Below, one piece after another: positions 15,805 to 24,339 of a stretch of 36,335 nucleotides of DNA. The stretch is from positions 1 to 36,335 of the forward strand of contig NZ_JRKN01000031.1 of assembly GCF_000763905.1 (NCBI RefSeq). Direction: 5' to 3'. Positions within the stretch are counted from its first letter, which is position 1. Each line of letters opens with the position of its first letter. The DNA comes from Paracoccus halophilus (lineage in GTDB: Bacteria > Pseudomonadota > Alphaproteobacteria > Rhodobacterales > Rhodobacteraceae). Both the position numbers and the translations under genes were made by a program. The notes under the pieces are model-generated. The model ran no database searches, was not told the DNA's origin, and saw only the letters and a list, made by a program, of their open reading frames with translations.

Positions 15805-17525
15805 GAGATTTCTCCAAATGGATCCTGATCGGTGACGCGGCGGGCTGGAGATTCTGGCGCCGCGTTGGGTGCAAGCGGATTGGCCACCATCAGCGGCGTC
15901 TCGGGCAGATGGCCCAGGGCAGCGCGCAGAAGCGGTTCCACCTCAAGCGTCGGGGCGAATACCGGATAGTGCGCGGCGACCCCGCCCAGGCCAAGGCGTG
16001 CCGCGTGATCGCGCAGGCTACCCGCGACGCGGCGCCAGAAACGGGCCTCATGGAAACCGTAGACCCGGGCGAGCAAGGCGGAAAACTCGGCCAGGTTGAA
16101 GACGAACAGGCTGTCGGTAAACAGCGCGCTCAGCTCGGCGGTGTTGGCCATGCGGTGGAACTGCCCGTCGGGCGCATCGCGAAAGACCGGATCAAGCCGG
16201 TCAAGCGCGGGAAAGGGTTCGCTGCCCTTTGCCCCGGCGCCGGGAACGTATTCAAGGCTTTCGTGAAAATCCCGCGCGATCAGCCCGGTGATCCGGCCGG
16301 CCCGCAGCCGCAGCATCAGGTTCTGGCCATGCGCCTCGATGGCGACGCCGTGGGCGATCAGCAGATGCCAGACCGGCAGGACGGCGTGGCGGATCAGCGC
16401 ATCCAGCCAGCTACCCGGCCCGATGGCGCGGATCTCGCGGTCCAGCAAGGGGCGGCCATCCGCCTCGCTGGCATAGAGGGCGTTGAAGGGCAGCAGCGTC
16501 TCGCCCGGATCGGCCAGGGCGTCGGGGGATTCGCGCCAGATCGCGCCCAGCCTGCCCTGAAGCGGACCACCACGGTCGACATCTATGGCGGCGAATTCGC
16601 GCTGAATTCGGAAACCCAGGGCCGAAAATTCCGGATCCGAATCGATGATCCGCCGCAACCAGTTGGAGATCGACGGCGCGACCCTGATCGTGTTCGGTTC
16701 CAGATCGCGCAGCGATGAACTGGCCGCGACCGACAGCGGCAGCTTCAGATGCGGGCCGGCCGGGCTGATCGGTGAAAACAGCGTGCGCAAGGATTGCGAC
16801 GGCTGGTAGATCGCCCCTTCGCCCAGCAGCCGCGCCTGTCCCCGGTCCAGCCATACGGACAGCGCGGAGGCGTCACGCAGATGTCTGAACTGCCAGGGAT
16901 GGAGCGGCACCGCGACGGTCCCCGCCCCCGCGACGGCCTGCCATTCCGACCAGTCCGCTGGCGCTTCGGCGCATTCGACATGGCACAGCCGCGCGTCGAT
17001 CTGCAGCCAGACAGGCCGGATCGCGGCCTGAAACTCGGGCGCGAATTCCCGGCGGTCAAGATCGCTCCAGCCGCTGCGCGCGCAGAACAGCGGATGATAG
17101 GGGTGGCCCTCGAAAAGCAGCGAATCGAGCGCCATCGACGCCAATCCCCTGCGGCTGCGCGCGGCCATCGCGGGCAGGATCATCCGCCAGTTCCGGTCGG
17201 TATCGCAAAGCCGCGTCATGAAGTGGTTCCGCACATCCGGATTGATCCCTGCGACCTGTTCAAGCACCTTGCCGATATCGCCGATCCGCGCCGCGCGCCC
17301 CGAGGCATCGCCGATCCTGACCGGAATCGCCCGGTCGATTCGCGGCCGCCCGAAAGCGCCCTGCGTCATGGACAGGTGGAACCGCGTCTGGCCCAGCGTC
17401 AGGACGGCCCTGTCGCGGCCCTCGGGATTGACCTGGCAGGTTGCAAGCCGCTCGAAACAGGCAGCTTCCAGAAACTGGCGCAAGGCGCGGGCGGGCTCCG
17501 TTCCCTTCTGTTCAGGCAGCGACAT
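15792..17525 (-). CDS. asbB: NIS siderophore synthetase, AsbB type
   Basis: This is an NRPS-independent siderophore (IucA/IucC) synthetase of about 577 residues that uses ATP to form an amide between a citrate carboxylate and a polyamine. Family motifs are in order: EGHPYHP at 139-145, the ATP-site PLHPWQ at 207-212, QPSQSLRTL at 241-249, KLPLSVAASSSLR at 261-273, RVAPSISNWL at 281-290, then LGAIWRES, IEAHGQN and ARDFHESLEY. The HPYHP and SNWL blocks resemble AsbB more than AsbA. In petrobactin synthesis AsbB mainly adds the second spermidine-bearing arm. The ATG at 17525 (MSLPEQ) overlaps the asbA stop by 14 bases, suggesting coupling; an in-frame ATG at 17576 is less likely. The 3' end carries the ribosome-binding site for asbC. 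Confidence 0.92.
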   Translation of the reverse strand: MSLPEQKGTEPARALRQFLEAACFERLATCQVNPEGRDRAVLTLGQTRFHLSMTQGAFGRPRIDRAIPVRIGDASGRAARIGDIGKVLEQVAGINPDVRNHFMTRLCDTDRNWRMILPAMAARSRRGLASMALDSLLFEGHPYHPLFCARSGWSDLDRREFAPEFQAAIRPVWLQIDARLCHVECAEAPADWSEWQAVAGAGTVAVPLHPWQFRHLRDASALSVWLDRGQARLLGEGAIYQPSQSLRTLFSPISPAGPHLKLPLSVAASSSLRDLEPNTIRVAPSISNWLRRIIDSDPEFSALGFRIQREFAAIDVDRGGPLQGRLGAIWRESPDALADPGETLLPFNALYASEADGRPLLDREIRAIGPGSWLDALIRHAVLPVWHLLIAHGVAIEAHGQNLMLRLRAGRITGLIARDFHESLEYVPGAGAKGSEPFPALDRLDPVFRDAPDGQFHRMANTAELSALFTDSLFVFNLAEFSALLARVYGFHEARFWRRVAGSLRDHAARLGLGGVAAHYPVFAPTLEVEPLLRAALGHLPETPLMVANPLAPNAAPESPARRVTDQDPFGEISCFM

Positions 17526-19254
17526 GCAGCGCGCCCGCAGAAGCAAGAGGGTTCGGGATGCGCAGGTAGATGGCACGCTCGCCCGCGACCATCAGTTCGT
17601 CCAGATCATCGCTGCGCGTCTGGAAATTCGCTTTCACCGCGATTTCATCGGCCAGAAGCGTGGCGATAAAGGCGCGTCCGCGCGCGCCACATTCGTCATG
17701 GGTCCGCTGAAGAGCGTCGCGGATCATGGCCAGCGTGTCCCGTTCCGGCAGCAAGCCGTCGACGCCCAGCCGGGCCACGATGCCAAACACCTGATTGGCC
17801 ATCAGGTAATAGCCAAAGCGCGTCCGGATTTCGTCGGCCGGATAGAACAGGTTGCGGCAGGATGCCGCCAGCGCGGTCGCCTGCGAGGCTGCGGCGCACA
17901 GGCTCTCTTCGATGTAATATCCCTGGCTGTCGCGAAAATACCCGGCAACCGGCAGGCCATTGTGCAGCGCGATCAGCATGTTCTGCTGATGTGCCTCGAA
18001 GGCGATGCCGAAGCGGGAATAGAACCGGATGAGGGGGCGGACGACATGGTCCAGATAGCAGCGGAACCACAGGCGGGCCGCGGCCGGAAGCCCGATCGCG
18101 CCTGACGCGGCGGTGTCCGCGATCACCCTTGCAAGCAGCGATGGCCTTCCGGGACGGGGATCGGCGGTCAGCCCCGCCACCTGCACCAGCGGGCTGGGCG
18201 AATCTTGGCACGGGTTCGCCCGGATGATCGTTTCGAAGCCGCCGCGATCGCTTTCCAGACCGCGAACCGCGAGCGATGCCCAATCGTCGACAAGATGAAA
18301 ATTCGGCTCGGCGGCGCGCAGGTCCCAGGCACTGGCGAGCGCCGCCATCATCGGCCCTTCGACCAGTTCATGCGGCCGCGTCACCCGCCATGAGTTGGTC
18401 AACTGCACAGGGATCGAGAACTTGAGCATATAGGAAAGCCCTGGCGCATAGACCGATCGCACCGAACTGGTCGCGAAAAACGCCGGCCCCCGCCTGCCCA
18501 GATCCACCAGGCGCCCGTCGGCAATCCAGGCATCGGCCGCGCCTGTCGCCCGGATGTACCGCGCCTGCAGGGGATGCGCGGGCAGCAGCGCATAGCCATC
18601 GGGCAGCTGGATGCCCATGTCATCCGCAAGCGCCGAAAACAGATGGCTGGGCAGCCTGTCGGTCGCCGACCATTCACGGACCGCATCCAGCCGGGCCAGA
18701 AAATAATGCAGCGCGAACCCCCTGCCAAATTCCGGCATGTAGATTTCCGCCTCGGCGCTGGTCATGCCGGCACGGCTTTTCGGCGCGGGATGCATGAAAT
18801 GCCCGAATACCGCCGCCTGCTCCGCCGCCAGGAAAGGGTCGTCCGGATCAGCCGCCGAAGATCCGGCAGGTCCGGACGACCGTGGCGCCCGCTCCGAAAG
18901 CGCCTGCGCGATGCCGGCACAACTGGACCGCATGCGGTCCAGCAGGGCGGCACAATGAAGATGCGATGCCGGTTCCGGGTAGATCAGCCGGATGACGAAA
19001 TCCAGCACGTCATCGAACGCGGCCGCTCGCCAGACATCGTCGCGGCACAGGCGGATCTGGCCGAAACGATGCCATCCGGTCGCGGAACGATAGGTGACCT
19101 CGATCTCAAGCACGTCGCTGCCAAGCGCGAGAAAACAGAAATGGCGGCCATGCCGTGTGATGGTGCTGCCCGTGTCGAATTCGCGCAGCACGCCATTCAG
19201 CACCGCTTGCAGGCTGTGCGTTTCAGCGACGCGGCGGGCGAGAAGCGCATCCAT
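17512..19254 (-). CDS. asbA: NIS siderophore synthetase, AsbA type
   Basis: This second IucA/IucC-family synthetase has about 580 residues from the chosen start. It shows HPAPKSR at 155-161, LLPAHPLQ at 223-230, ATSSVRSVY at 261-269, KFSIPVQLTNSWR at 278-290, EAHQQN at 420-425, RDSQGYY at 441-447 and, near the end, KANFQTRSDDLDE. These match Bacillus anthracis AsbA block by block. AsbA catalyses the first condensation of citrate with spermidine. The ATG at 19254 (MDALLARRVAETHSLQ) is chosen because homology starts soon after it. No strong ribosome-binding site is seen, and the frame stays open to 19581, but those 109 extra codons look non-coding. It is the first gene of the operon; a 399-bp gap separates it from the tRNA. 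Confidence 0.92.
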   Translation of the reverse strand: MDALLARRVAETHSLQAVLNGVLREFDTGSTITRHGRHFCFLALGSDVLEIEVTYRSATGWHRFGQIRLCRDDVWRAAAFDDVLDFVIRLIYPEPASHLHCAALLDRMRSSCAGIAQALSERAPRSSGPAGSSAADPDDPFLAAEQAAVFGHFMHPAPKSRAGMTSAEAEIYMPEFGRGFALHYFLARLDAVREWSATDRLPSHLFSALADDMGIQLPDGYALLPAHPLQARYIRATGAADAWIADGRLVDLGRRGPAFFATSSVRSVYAPGLSYMLKFSIPVQLTNSWRVTRPHELVEGPMMAALASAWDLRAAEPNFHLVDDWASLAVRGLESDRGGFETIIRANPCQDSPSPLVQVAGLTADPRPGRPSLLARVIADTAASGAIGLPAAARLWFRCYLDHVVRPLIRFYSRFGIAFEAHQQNMLIALHNGLPVAGYFRDSQGYYIEESLCAAASQATALAASCRNLFYPADEIRTRFGYYLMANQVFGIVARLGVDGLLPERDTLAMIRDALQRTHDECGARGRAFIATLLADEIAVKANFQTRSDDLDELMVAGERAIYLRIPNPLASAGALHVAA

Positions 19255-19653
19255 GCTCAGCAGACGGGCGCGTCGCAGGACGCCCGGAACCTTTCGGGGG
19301 CGCACAGCAAGGCATGTGACGTCAACTGTCGGGCCCCAGCCTTGCGTGGCCGCGTGATCGGAAGGCTCCGCAGATTCTGCGACGGCAGGGTCATTGCGCT
19401 TGTGATGCAACAGACTGGTGACATATGTTGGACTTCCGGCTCGCCTCGCAAACCTGTTATCCGAGTAAATCACTAAGATAAAGGGCGTGGCCAGAAAAAA
19501 TTCACCATGTGCATCCGGGAACCGTGCCACAGTAATCCGCCGATCATGCGCAGCACCTATGCCCGTTTCAGCCCCGAGCACCTCGGCGGGGCTGCGAGTT
19601 CAATACGCCGCGTTTGGTTCAACGAACCAAGCCGCCGTGATTGCTTGAAATAA
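19255..19653. other. 399-bp region upstream of the siderophore operon
   Basis: This must hold the promoter of the asb operon. The part at about 19450-19505 is AT-richer than its surroundings and is the most likely promoter zone, but no convincing -35/-10 pair was found. I searched by eye for a Fur palindrome, a RirA-type TGA-N9-TCA box and an Irr ICE box and recognised none. A TGACGTCA palindrome at 19317-19324 and a 17-bp palindrome at 19614-19630 are the only clear symmetric elements. Confidence 0.5.
19614..19630. repeat. 17-bp palindrome next to the tRNA 3' end
   Basis: TTGGTTC-AAC-GAACCAA is a perfect inverted repeat with 7-base arms and a 3-base centre, 23 bases past the 3' end of tRNA-Arg. 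It could form a small hairpin in the tRNA transcript, serving as processing or termination signal, or be an operator upstream of asbA. No T-run follows on the minus strand. Confidence 0.6.
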
Positions 19654-19730
19654 TGGCGGGCCCGGAAGGGCTCGAACCCTCAACCTTGGACTTAGAAGGT
19701 CCCTGCTCTATCCAGTTGAGCTACGGGCCC
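19654..19730 (-). tRNA. tRNA-Arg (anticodon UCU)
   Basis: The minus strand folds into a full cloverleaf. The acceptor is GGGCCCG with CGGGCCC. The D-arm stem is GCTC/GAGC. The anticodon stem GGGAC/GTCCA has a mismatch only at its outermost pair and the loop is CTTCTAA (anticodon TCT). The variable loop is AGGTT, and the T-arm is GAGGG-TTCGAGC-CCTTC. The discriminator base is G and the CCA end is encoded. It reads AGA codons. It lies between the GNAT gene and the siderophore operon with its 3' end facing the operon, the side at which integrative elements usually insert. Confidence 0.95.
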
Positions 19731-19766
19731 GCATGGCGGCAGTCATGGCGCAGCTTGCAAGGCGAT

Positions 19767-20264
19767 TCAACCGTCCGCTTCGGTGTTTTTCAGGCCAAGG
19801 GTCATGAAAACGCTGTTCGGGTCGGCTCCGTATTCGCCAAAGGGGCCGCATTCGACGAAGCCGGCCCGCGCATAAAGCCCGCGCGCGGCGATGAATGTGG
19901 GCTGCACGCCGGTCTCAAGGCTCAGCCGCGCCATGCGCTCGTTCTTGGCATGGTCGATCAGCGCCTGCAGCATCAGGCGCGAAAAGCCCCGGCCCCGCGT
20001 CTCGGACAGGATATGCATCGACTTGATCTCGCCATGATCCGGCGCGATCCGCTTGACCGCGCCCATGCCCAGAGGGCGCCCCGCCTCGCGCAGCACGAAA
20101 AAGGCGATGTCAGGGCCGGCGAGCGCCGCGCGCGGCATCATGTGGATCGATTCCGGCGGCGTATCGGCATGCATATCGGCCGTGTGGCGTTCAAACAGCA
20201 GCGACAGATCCCGCGCCAGCGGGCTTTCCCTTTCAATCCGCAGATCGCCCGTCCCTTGCGTCAT
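19767..20264 (-). CDS. GNAT family N-acetyltransferase
   Basis: The 165-residue protein has the GCN5-related acetyltransferase fold. Strand beta-4 is IKSMHILSETRGRGFSRLML, containing the acetyl-CoA-binding R-G-x-G-x motif (TRGRGFS), followed by LIDHAKNERMARLSLETG and the typical terminal LYARAGFVECGPFGEY. The start at 20264 is preferred over the in-frame ATG at 20279 because AAGGGGG lies 5 bases before it. The substrate cannot be read from the sequence: related proteins acetylate small amines or protein N-termini. It ends 36 bp before tRNA-Arg on the same strand, so the two may be co-transcribed. There is no evidence that it serves the siderophore operon. Confidence 0.88.
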   Translation of the reverse strand: MTQGTGDLRIERESPLARDLSLLFERHTADMHADTPPESIHMMPRAALAGPDIAFFVLREAGRPLGMGAVKRIAPDHGEIKSMHILSETRGRGFSRLMLQALIDHAKNERMARLSLETGVQPTFIAARGLYARAGFVECGPFGEYGADPNSVFMTLGLKNTEADG

Positions 20265-20525
20265 GTCGCCCCCTTGCATTGCCGGCGATCCCTAGCACCG
20301 CCGAACGTGCTTGCGAAGGGGTAACATCTGAAAAATAAGGAAATCCGGCGCCGGAGCGGCAGCAATCCCCGAAAGGTTTTCGCGCCGCGCCCATGCTGCC
20401 GGAACCATGGACCAGCAGCGCCGGCACCTTGGAAAAACATTCGCCGCCGCAGCCCGGCCCGGAATATCCGCCGTCTTGCCGCCGTCGCATCGCAGGGCTA
20501 ACCCGGTCCCGAACAAGGGGGGCGC

Positions 20526-21623
20526 ATGTCCATCAGTATCGAGAACATGACCAAAAGCTTCGGCGGCACGCCGGTCCTGCGCGGGATCGACCTGACCGTG
20601 GAATCGGGCGAACTGGTGGCGCTGCTCGGCCCTTCGGGCTCGGGCAAGACGACGCTTCTGAAGATCATCGCCGGGCTGGAATGGCCCGATGCCGGGGCGC
20701 TGGACGTGCATGGCACCGACTGGCTGCGGCTCGCGGCGCAGGACCGGCGCATCGGCTTTGTCTTTCAGCATTATGCGCTGTTTCCGCATATGAGCGTGCG
20801 CGACAATATCGCATTCGGCCTGAGCGTGCGGCCGCGCGCGACCCGGCCACCCAAGGCGCAGATCGCGGCCAAGGTCGATGAGTTGCTGCAATTCCTGCAG
20901 ATCACGCATCTGGGCGAGCGCTATCCGGTGCAACTGTCGGGCGGCCAGCGTCAGCGCGTGGCGCTTGGCCGGGCGCTGGCGATCGAGCCGTCGATCCTGC
21001 TGCTGGACGAGCCGTTCGGCGCGCTGGACGCCGCCGTGCGCCGCGATCTTCGGGCCTGGCTGCGCGACGTGCATGATCAGACCGGCTCGACCACGATTTT
21101 CGTCACCCACGACCAGGAAGAGGCCTTTGAGCTGGCCGACCGCGTCGTGGTCATGGGCGATGGCCGGATCGAGCAGATCGGCAATGCCGACCAGATCCAT
21201 GACCATCCCGCATCGCCCTTTGTCGCGCGTTTCATGGGCGCGACGGTGGAACTGCCGGTCACGCTGAACGCCGGCCGGGCCGAGGCGCCGGGGCTGGATG
21301 CCAGCCGCCTGCCCCGCCGTGCCCTGCCCGACGGGCCGGCGACGCTGTTCTTGCGCCCGGCAGACATCACGCCGCAGGCCGATCCGAATGGCCGCTGGCA
21401 GGTCGCGCGCTGCGACAGCAATGGCGCGATCCTGCGCATTGACCTGCGCGACGGCGACAGCACGATCCCCGTTGACCTGCCCCGCCGCGCGCCCCAGGCC
21501 GCCGCCCTGACCCGTGGCGCCCGCGTCACCCTGCGCCCCGAAGCGGGCGCGATCTTTCCGGCGCCGCGCGGCGCACCCGCGCCCATAACGCCCGTCGAAC
21601 ACCGCAAGGAGAAAGCCATATGA
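20526..21623 (+). CDS. cysA: Sulfate/thiosulfate ABC transporter, ATP-binding subunit
   Basis: CysA powers uptake of sulfate and thiosulfate for cysteine synthesis. The 365-residue protein has Walker A GPSGSGKTT at 35-43, Q-loop near VFQHYALFPHMS, the signature LSGGQRQRV at 137-145, Walker B ILLLDEP at 157-163, and the H-loop in FVTHDQEEA. A C-terminal regulatory part (about 240-365, with FLRPADI) follows, as in sulfate and molybdate ATPases. An AAGGGGGG ribosome-binding site lies just upstream. It heads a four-gene operon in which each gene overlaps the next by 4 bases (cysA, sbp, cysT, cysW). That order, with the ATPase first, differs from the enteric order, where it comes after the permeases. 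Confidence 0.93.
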   Translation: MSISIENMTKSFGGTPVLRGIDLTVESGELVALLGPSGSGKTTLLKIIAGLEWPDAGALDVHGTDWLRLAAQDRRIGFVFQHYALFPHMSVRDNIAFGLSVRPRATRPPKAQIAAKVDELLQFLQITHLGERYPVQLSGGQRQRVALGRALAIEPSILLLDEPFGALDAAVRRDLRAWLRDVHDQTGSTTIFVTHDQEEAFELADRVVVMGDGRIEQIGNADQIHDHPASPFVARFMGATVELPVTLNAGRAEAPGLDASRLPRRALPDGPATLFLRPADITPQADPNGRWQVARCDSNGAILRIDLRDGDSTIPVDLPRRAPQAAALTRGARVTLRPEAGAIFPAPRGAPAPITPVEHRKEKAI

Positions 21624-22618
21624 CCTTTCCGAAACTCCGCTTGGCCGCGCTGGCGCTGGTCCTTGGCGCCTCGCCCGCGCTGGCGCAGGACAAGCTGCTG
21701 AATGTCAGCTACGATATCGGGCGCGAACTGTTCGAGGCCCTGAACCCGCAATTCCAGACCTATTGGCAGGAAAAATCAGGGCGCGATGTGACCATCGACC
21801 AGAGCCATGCCGGCTCCTCGAAACAGGCGCGCGCGATCCTTGAGGGGCTGCCGGCCGATGTCGTGACCTTCAACCAGGAAACCGATGTCGATGTGCTGGC
21901 CCAGGGCGGCATGGTGGCCGAAAACTGGCGCGAGGCCTTCCCCAACGGCGCCTCGCCCTATTTTTCGCTGCCGTCCTTCCTGGTCCGCGAGGGCAATCCC
22001 AAGGGGATCGAGGATTGGGACGATCTGGCACGCGAGGATGTGCAGCCGGTTTTCCCGAACCCCAAGACCAGCGGCAATGCGCGCTATACCTATCTGGCGG
22101 CCTATGCCTATGCGCTGGCCCAGAATGGCGGCGACCATGACAAGGCGCAGGAATTCCTGGGCAAAATCTTCGCCAATGTCCCGGTTTTCGACACTGGCGG
22201 GCGCGCCGCGACCCAGACCTTTGCCGAGCGCGAGATCGGCGACGTTCTCGTCACCTTCGAGGCCGAGACGAAATCCATCGCCAAGCAATATGCCGATCAG
22301 GGCTTCGTGCCCGTGACGCCCTCCATGAGCCTGTTCGCCGCCTTCCCCGTCGCCGTGGTGGCCGAGAATGCCGAACGCGCCGGCTCGACCGAAGTGGCGA
22401 CCGAATATCTGAACTGGCTTTACACGCCCGAGGCCCAGGACACGATGGCGCAGAACAATTACCGCACCACCGATGCCGAGGTGACGGCGAAATATGCCGC
22501 TGAATTCCCGCAGCTCGAACTGGTCACCGTGGACGATGTCTATGGCGGCTGGGAACAGGTCACGGCGGATCACTTCGCCGAAGGCGGCATCCTCGACAAG
22601 GTTTTCGTGAACAGATGA
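21620..22618 (+). CDS. sbp: Periplasmic sulfate-binding protein
   Basis: The 332-residue protein captures sulfate in the periplasm for the CysTWA importer. A signal peptide of about 22 residues ends in ASPALAQ. The mature part shows the family features LLNVSYDIGRELFEALN, DQSHAGSSKQARAI, GLPADVVTFNQETDVD, FPNPKTSGNARYTYLAAYAYAL with the anion-binding Ser/Thr-Gly-Asn region, and the C-terminal YLYTPE-like NWLYTPEAQ. It resembles Sbp and CysP about equally, so preference for sulfate over thiosulfate is not certain. It overlaps cysA and cysT by 4 bases each. Confidence 0.93.
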   Translation: MTFPKLRLAALALVLGASPALAQDKLLNVSYDIGRELFEALNPQFQTYWQEKSGRDVTIDQSHAGSSKQARAILEGLPADVVTFNQETDVDVLAQGGMVAENWREAFPNGASPYFSLPSFLVREGNPKGIEDWDDLAREDVQPVFPNPKTSGNARYTYLAAYAYALAQNGGDHDKAQEFLGKIFANVPVFDTGGRAATQTFAEREIGDVLVTFEAETKSIAKQYADQGFVPVTPSMSLFAAFPVAVVAENAERAGSTEVATEYLNWLYTPEAQDTMAQNNYRTTDAEVTAKYAAEFPQLELVTVDDVYGGWEQVTADHFAEGGILDKVFVNR

Positions 22619-23457
22619 GCACGGCGGCCATCAAGCCGAAACGCGTTTTGCCGGGGTTCTCGCTGAGCCTCGGCACGACGCTGCTTTATGTCGCGCTGAT
22701 CATCCTGATCCCGGTCATCGCGCTGATCCTGAAAGGGGCCGAGATCGGGCCCGGCCAGTTCTGGTCCATCGTCACCTCGCCCCGCACCCTTGCCGCATTG
22801 CGGGTGACGGTTACGGCGGCGGTGGCGGCGACGATCTTCAACGCCTTTTACGGGCTGCTGATGGCCTGGGTGCTGACGCGCTATGACTTTCCGGGGCGGC
22901 GTATTCTGGACGCGCTGATGGATATCCCCTTTGCGCTGCCGACGGCGGTCGCAGGCATTTCGCTGACCGCGCTTTATTCGGCCAATGGCTGGTTCGGCGG
23001 TCCCCTGCAGGCTACGGGGATCGAGCTGGTCTATACGCTGGGCGGCGTGGCGCTGGCCATGGCATTCACCTCGACCCCCTTCGTGGTGCGCGCCATCCAG
23101 CCGGTGCTCGAGGATCTGGACCCGGCGCTGGAACAGGCGGCGCTGACGCTGGGCGCGCGGCCGTTTGCGATCTTTCGCCGCGTCGTGCTGCCGGCGATCC
23201 TGCCCGCCTGGCTGGCCGGATCGACCGTGGCCTTCGCGCGTTCGCTGGGCGAATTCGGCGCGGTGGTCTTTATCGCCGGCAACCTGCCCTTCAAGACCGA
23301 GATCGCGGCGCTCCTAGCCTATATCCGGCTTGAGGAATACGACTATCAGGGCGCCGCCGCCATCGCGCTGGTGCTGCTGATGCTGGCGCTGCTGGTTCTG
23401 GTCTTCTCGAACCTGCTGCAATTGCGCGCCGCCCGCCATCTGGAGATCCGCAGATGA
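22615..23457 (+). CDS. cysT: Sulfate/thiosulfate ABC transporter permease CysT
   Basis: This 280-residue inner-membrane permease pairs with CysW to form the sulfate channel. About six hydrophobic segments are visible. The conserved ATPase-contact loop is EQAALTLGARPFAIFRRVVLPAILP near 175-200, with the EAA-type E-x-x-A-x-x-x-G pattern. The N-terminal PGFSLSLGTTLLYVALIILIPV and the block SLGEFGAVVFIAGN are typical of CysT/CysU. Start and stop both overlap the neighbouring genes by 4 bases. Confidence 0.93.
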   Translation: MSTAAIKPKRVLPGFSLSLGTTLLYVALIILIPVIALILKGAEIGPGQFWSIVTSPRTLAALRVTVTAAVAATIFNAFYGLLMAWVLTRYDFPGRRILDALMDIPFALPTAVAGISLTALYSANGWFGGPLQATGIELVYTLGGVALAMAFTSTPFVVRAIQPVLEDLDPALEQAALTLGARPFAIFRRVVLPAILPAWLAGSTVAFARSLGEFGAVVFIAGNLPFKTEIAALLAYIRLEEYDYQGAAAIALVLLMLALLVLVFSNLLQLRAARHLEIRR

Positions 23458-24278
23458 CCGCCCTTGCCCTGCCCCATGCCCCCGGCCAGAGCCGTGCGGT
23501 GCCGCGCCTGCTGATCGGGCTGGCCGTGGTGCTGACCGCAATCTTCGTCGTGGCGCCGCTGGTCTTCATCTTCTGGCGCGCCTTTGCCGAGGGCTGGGCC
23601 GTTTATGTCGCCAATATCACCGATCCGATGACCCGGCATGCGATCTGGCTGACCGCACTGGTCGCGGTGATCGTGGTGCCGGTCAATATCGCCTTTGGAA
23701 TCGCCAGCGCCTGGGCCATCGCCCGGTTCCGCTTTCCGGGGCGCAAGCTGCTGATGGTGCTGGTCGAGATCCCGTTCTCGATCTCTCCGATCATCGCGGG
23801 GATCTGCTATCTGCTGCTCTACGGGCGCCAGGGGCTGCTGGGGCCGTTCCTCGCAGATCACGACATCAAGATCATGTTTGCCCTGCCCGGCATCCTGCTG
23901 GTCACCATGTTCGTGACCGCCCCCTTTGTCGCGCGCGAGGTTCTGCCGCTGATGCAGGCGCAGGGGTCGGAACAGGAACAGGCTGCCGTGACGCTGGGCG
24001 CGCGCGGCTGGCAGGTGTTCTCGCGCGTGACGCTGCCGAATATCCGCTGGGCGCTGCTTTACGGCGCGGTGCTGGCGACGGCGCGCGCGGTGGGGGAATT
24101 CGGCGGCGTCTCGGTCGTCTCGGGCTCAATCCGGGGGCAGACGAACACCCTGCCCCTGCAGATCGAGCTGATGTTCAACGATCTCAACACCACCGGCGCC
24201 TTCGCCGCCGCCTCGACGCTGACCGTGATCGCGCTGGTCGTGCTGGTCGTCAAGGCTGCGCTGGAAAGCCGCAGATAA
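23454..24278 (+). CDS. cysW: Sulfate/thiosulfate ABC transporter permease CysW
   Basis: This 274-residue second permease subunit has the marks of CysW: FVVAPLVFIFWRAFAEGW at the N-terminus, VEIPFSISPIIAGICYLLLYG in the middle, EQEQAAVTLGARGWQVFSRVTLPNI as ATPase-contact loop, and AVGEFGGVSVVSGSIRGQTNTLPL towards the end. It closes the operon; no clear terminator lies in the 61 bp before the next gene. Confidence 0.93.
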   Translation: MTALALPHAPGQSRAVPRLLIGLAVVLTAIFVVAPLVFIFWRAFAEGWAVYVANITDPMTRHAIWLTALVAVIVVPVNIAFGIASAWAIARFRFPGRKLLMVLVEIPFSISPIIAGICYLLLYGRQGLLGPFLADHDIKIMFALPGILLVTMFVTAPFVAREVLPLMQAQGSEQEQAAVTLGARGWQVFSRVTLPNIRWALLYGAVLATARAVGEFGGVSVVSGSIRGQTNTLPLQIELMFNDLNTTGAFAAASTLTVIALVVLVVKAALESRR

Positions 24279-24339
24279 CGCGCTGAGCCTGACGGGAATG
24301 TCGGTGGACTTGCCCCGTTGCGCCACCTAGGTTGGCATC

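Noticed and set aside
19255..19581. A 109-residue N-terminal extension of AsbA
   Set aside because: The frame is open, but the stretch has no similarity to AsbA N-termini, looks compositionally non-coding, and would leave little space for a promoter.
19255..19653. Fur, RirA or Irr operator upstream of the siderophore operon
   Set aside because: No stretch matched the known palindromes well enough to report; a motif scan trained on the genome could change this.
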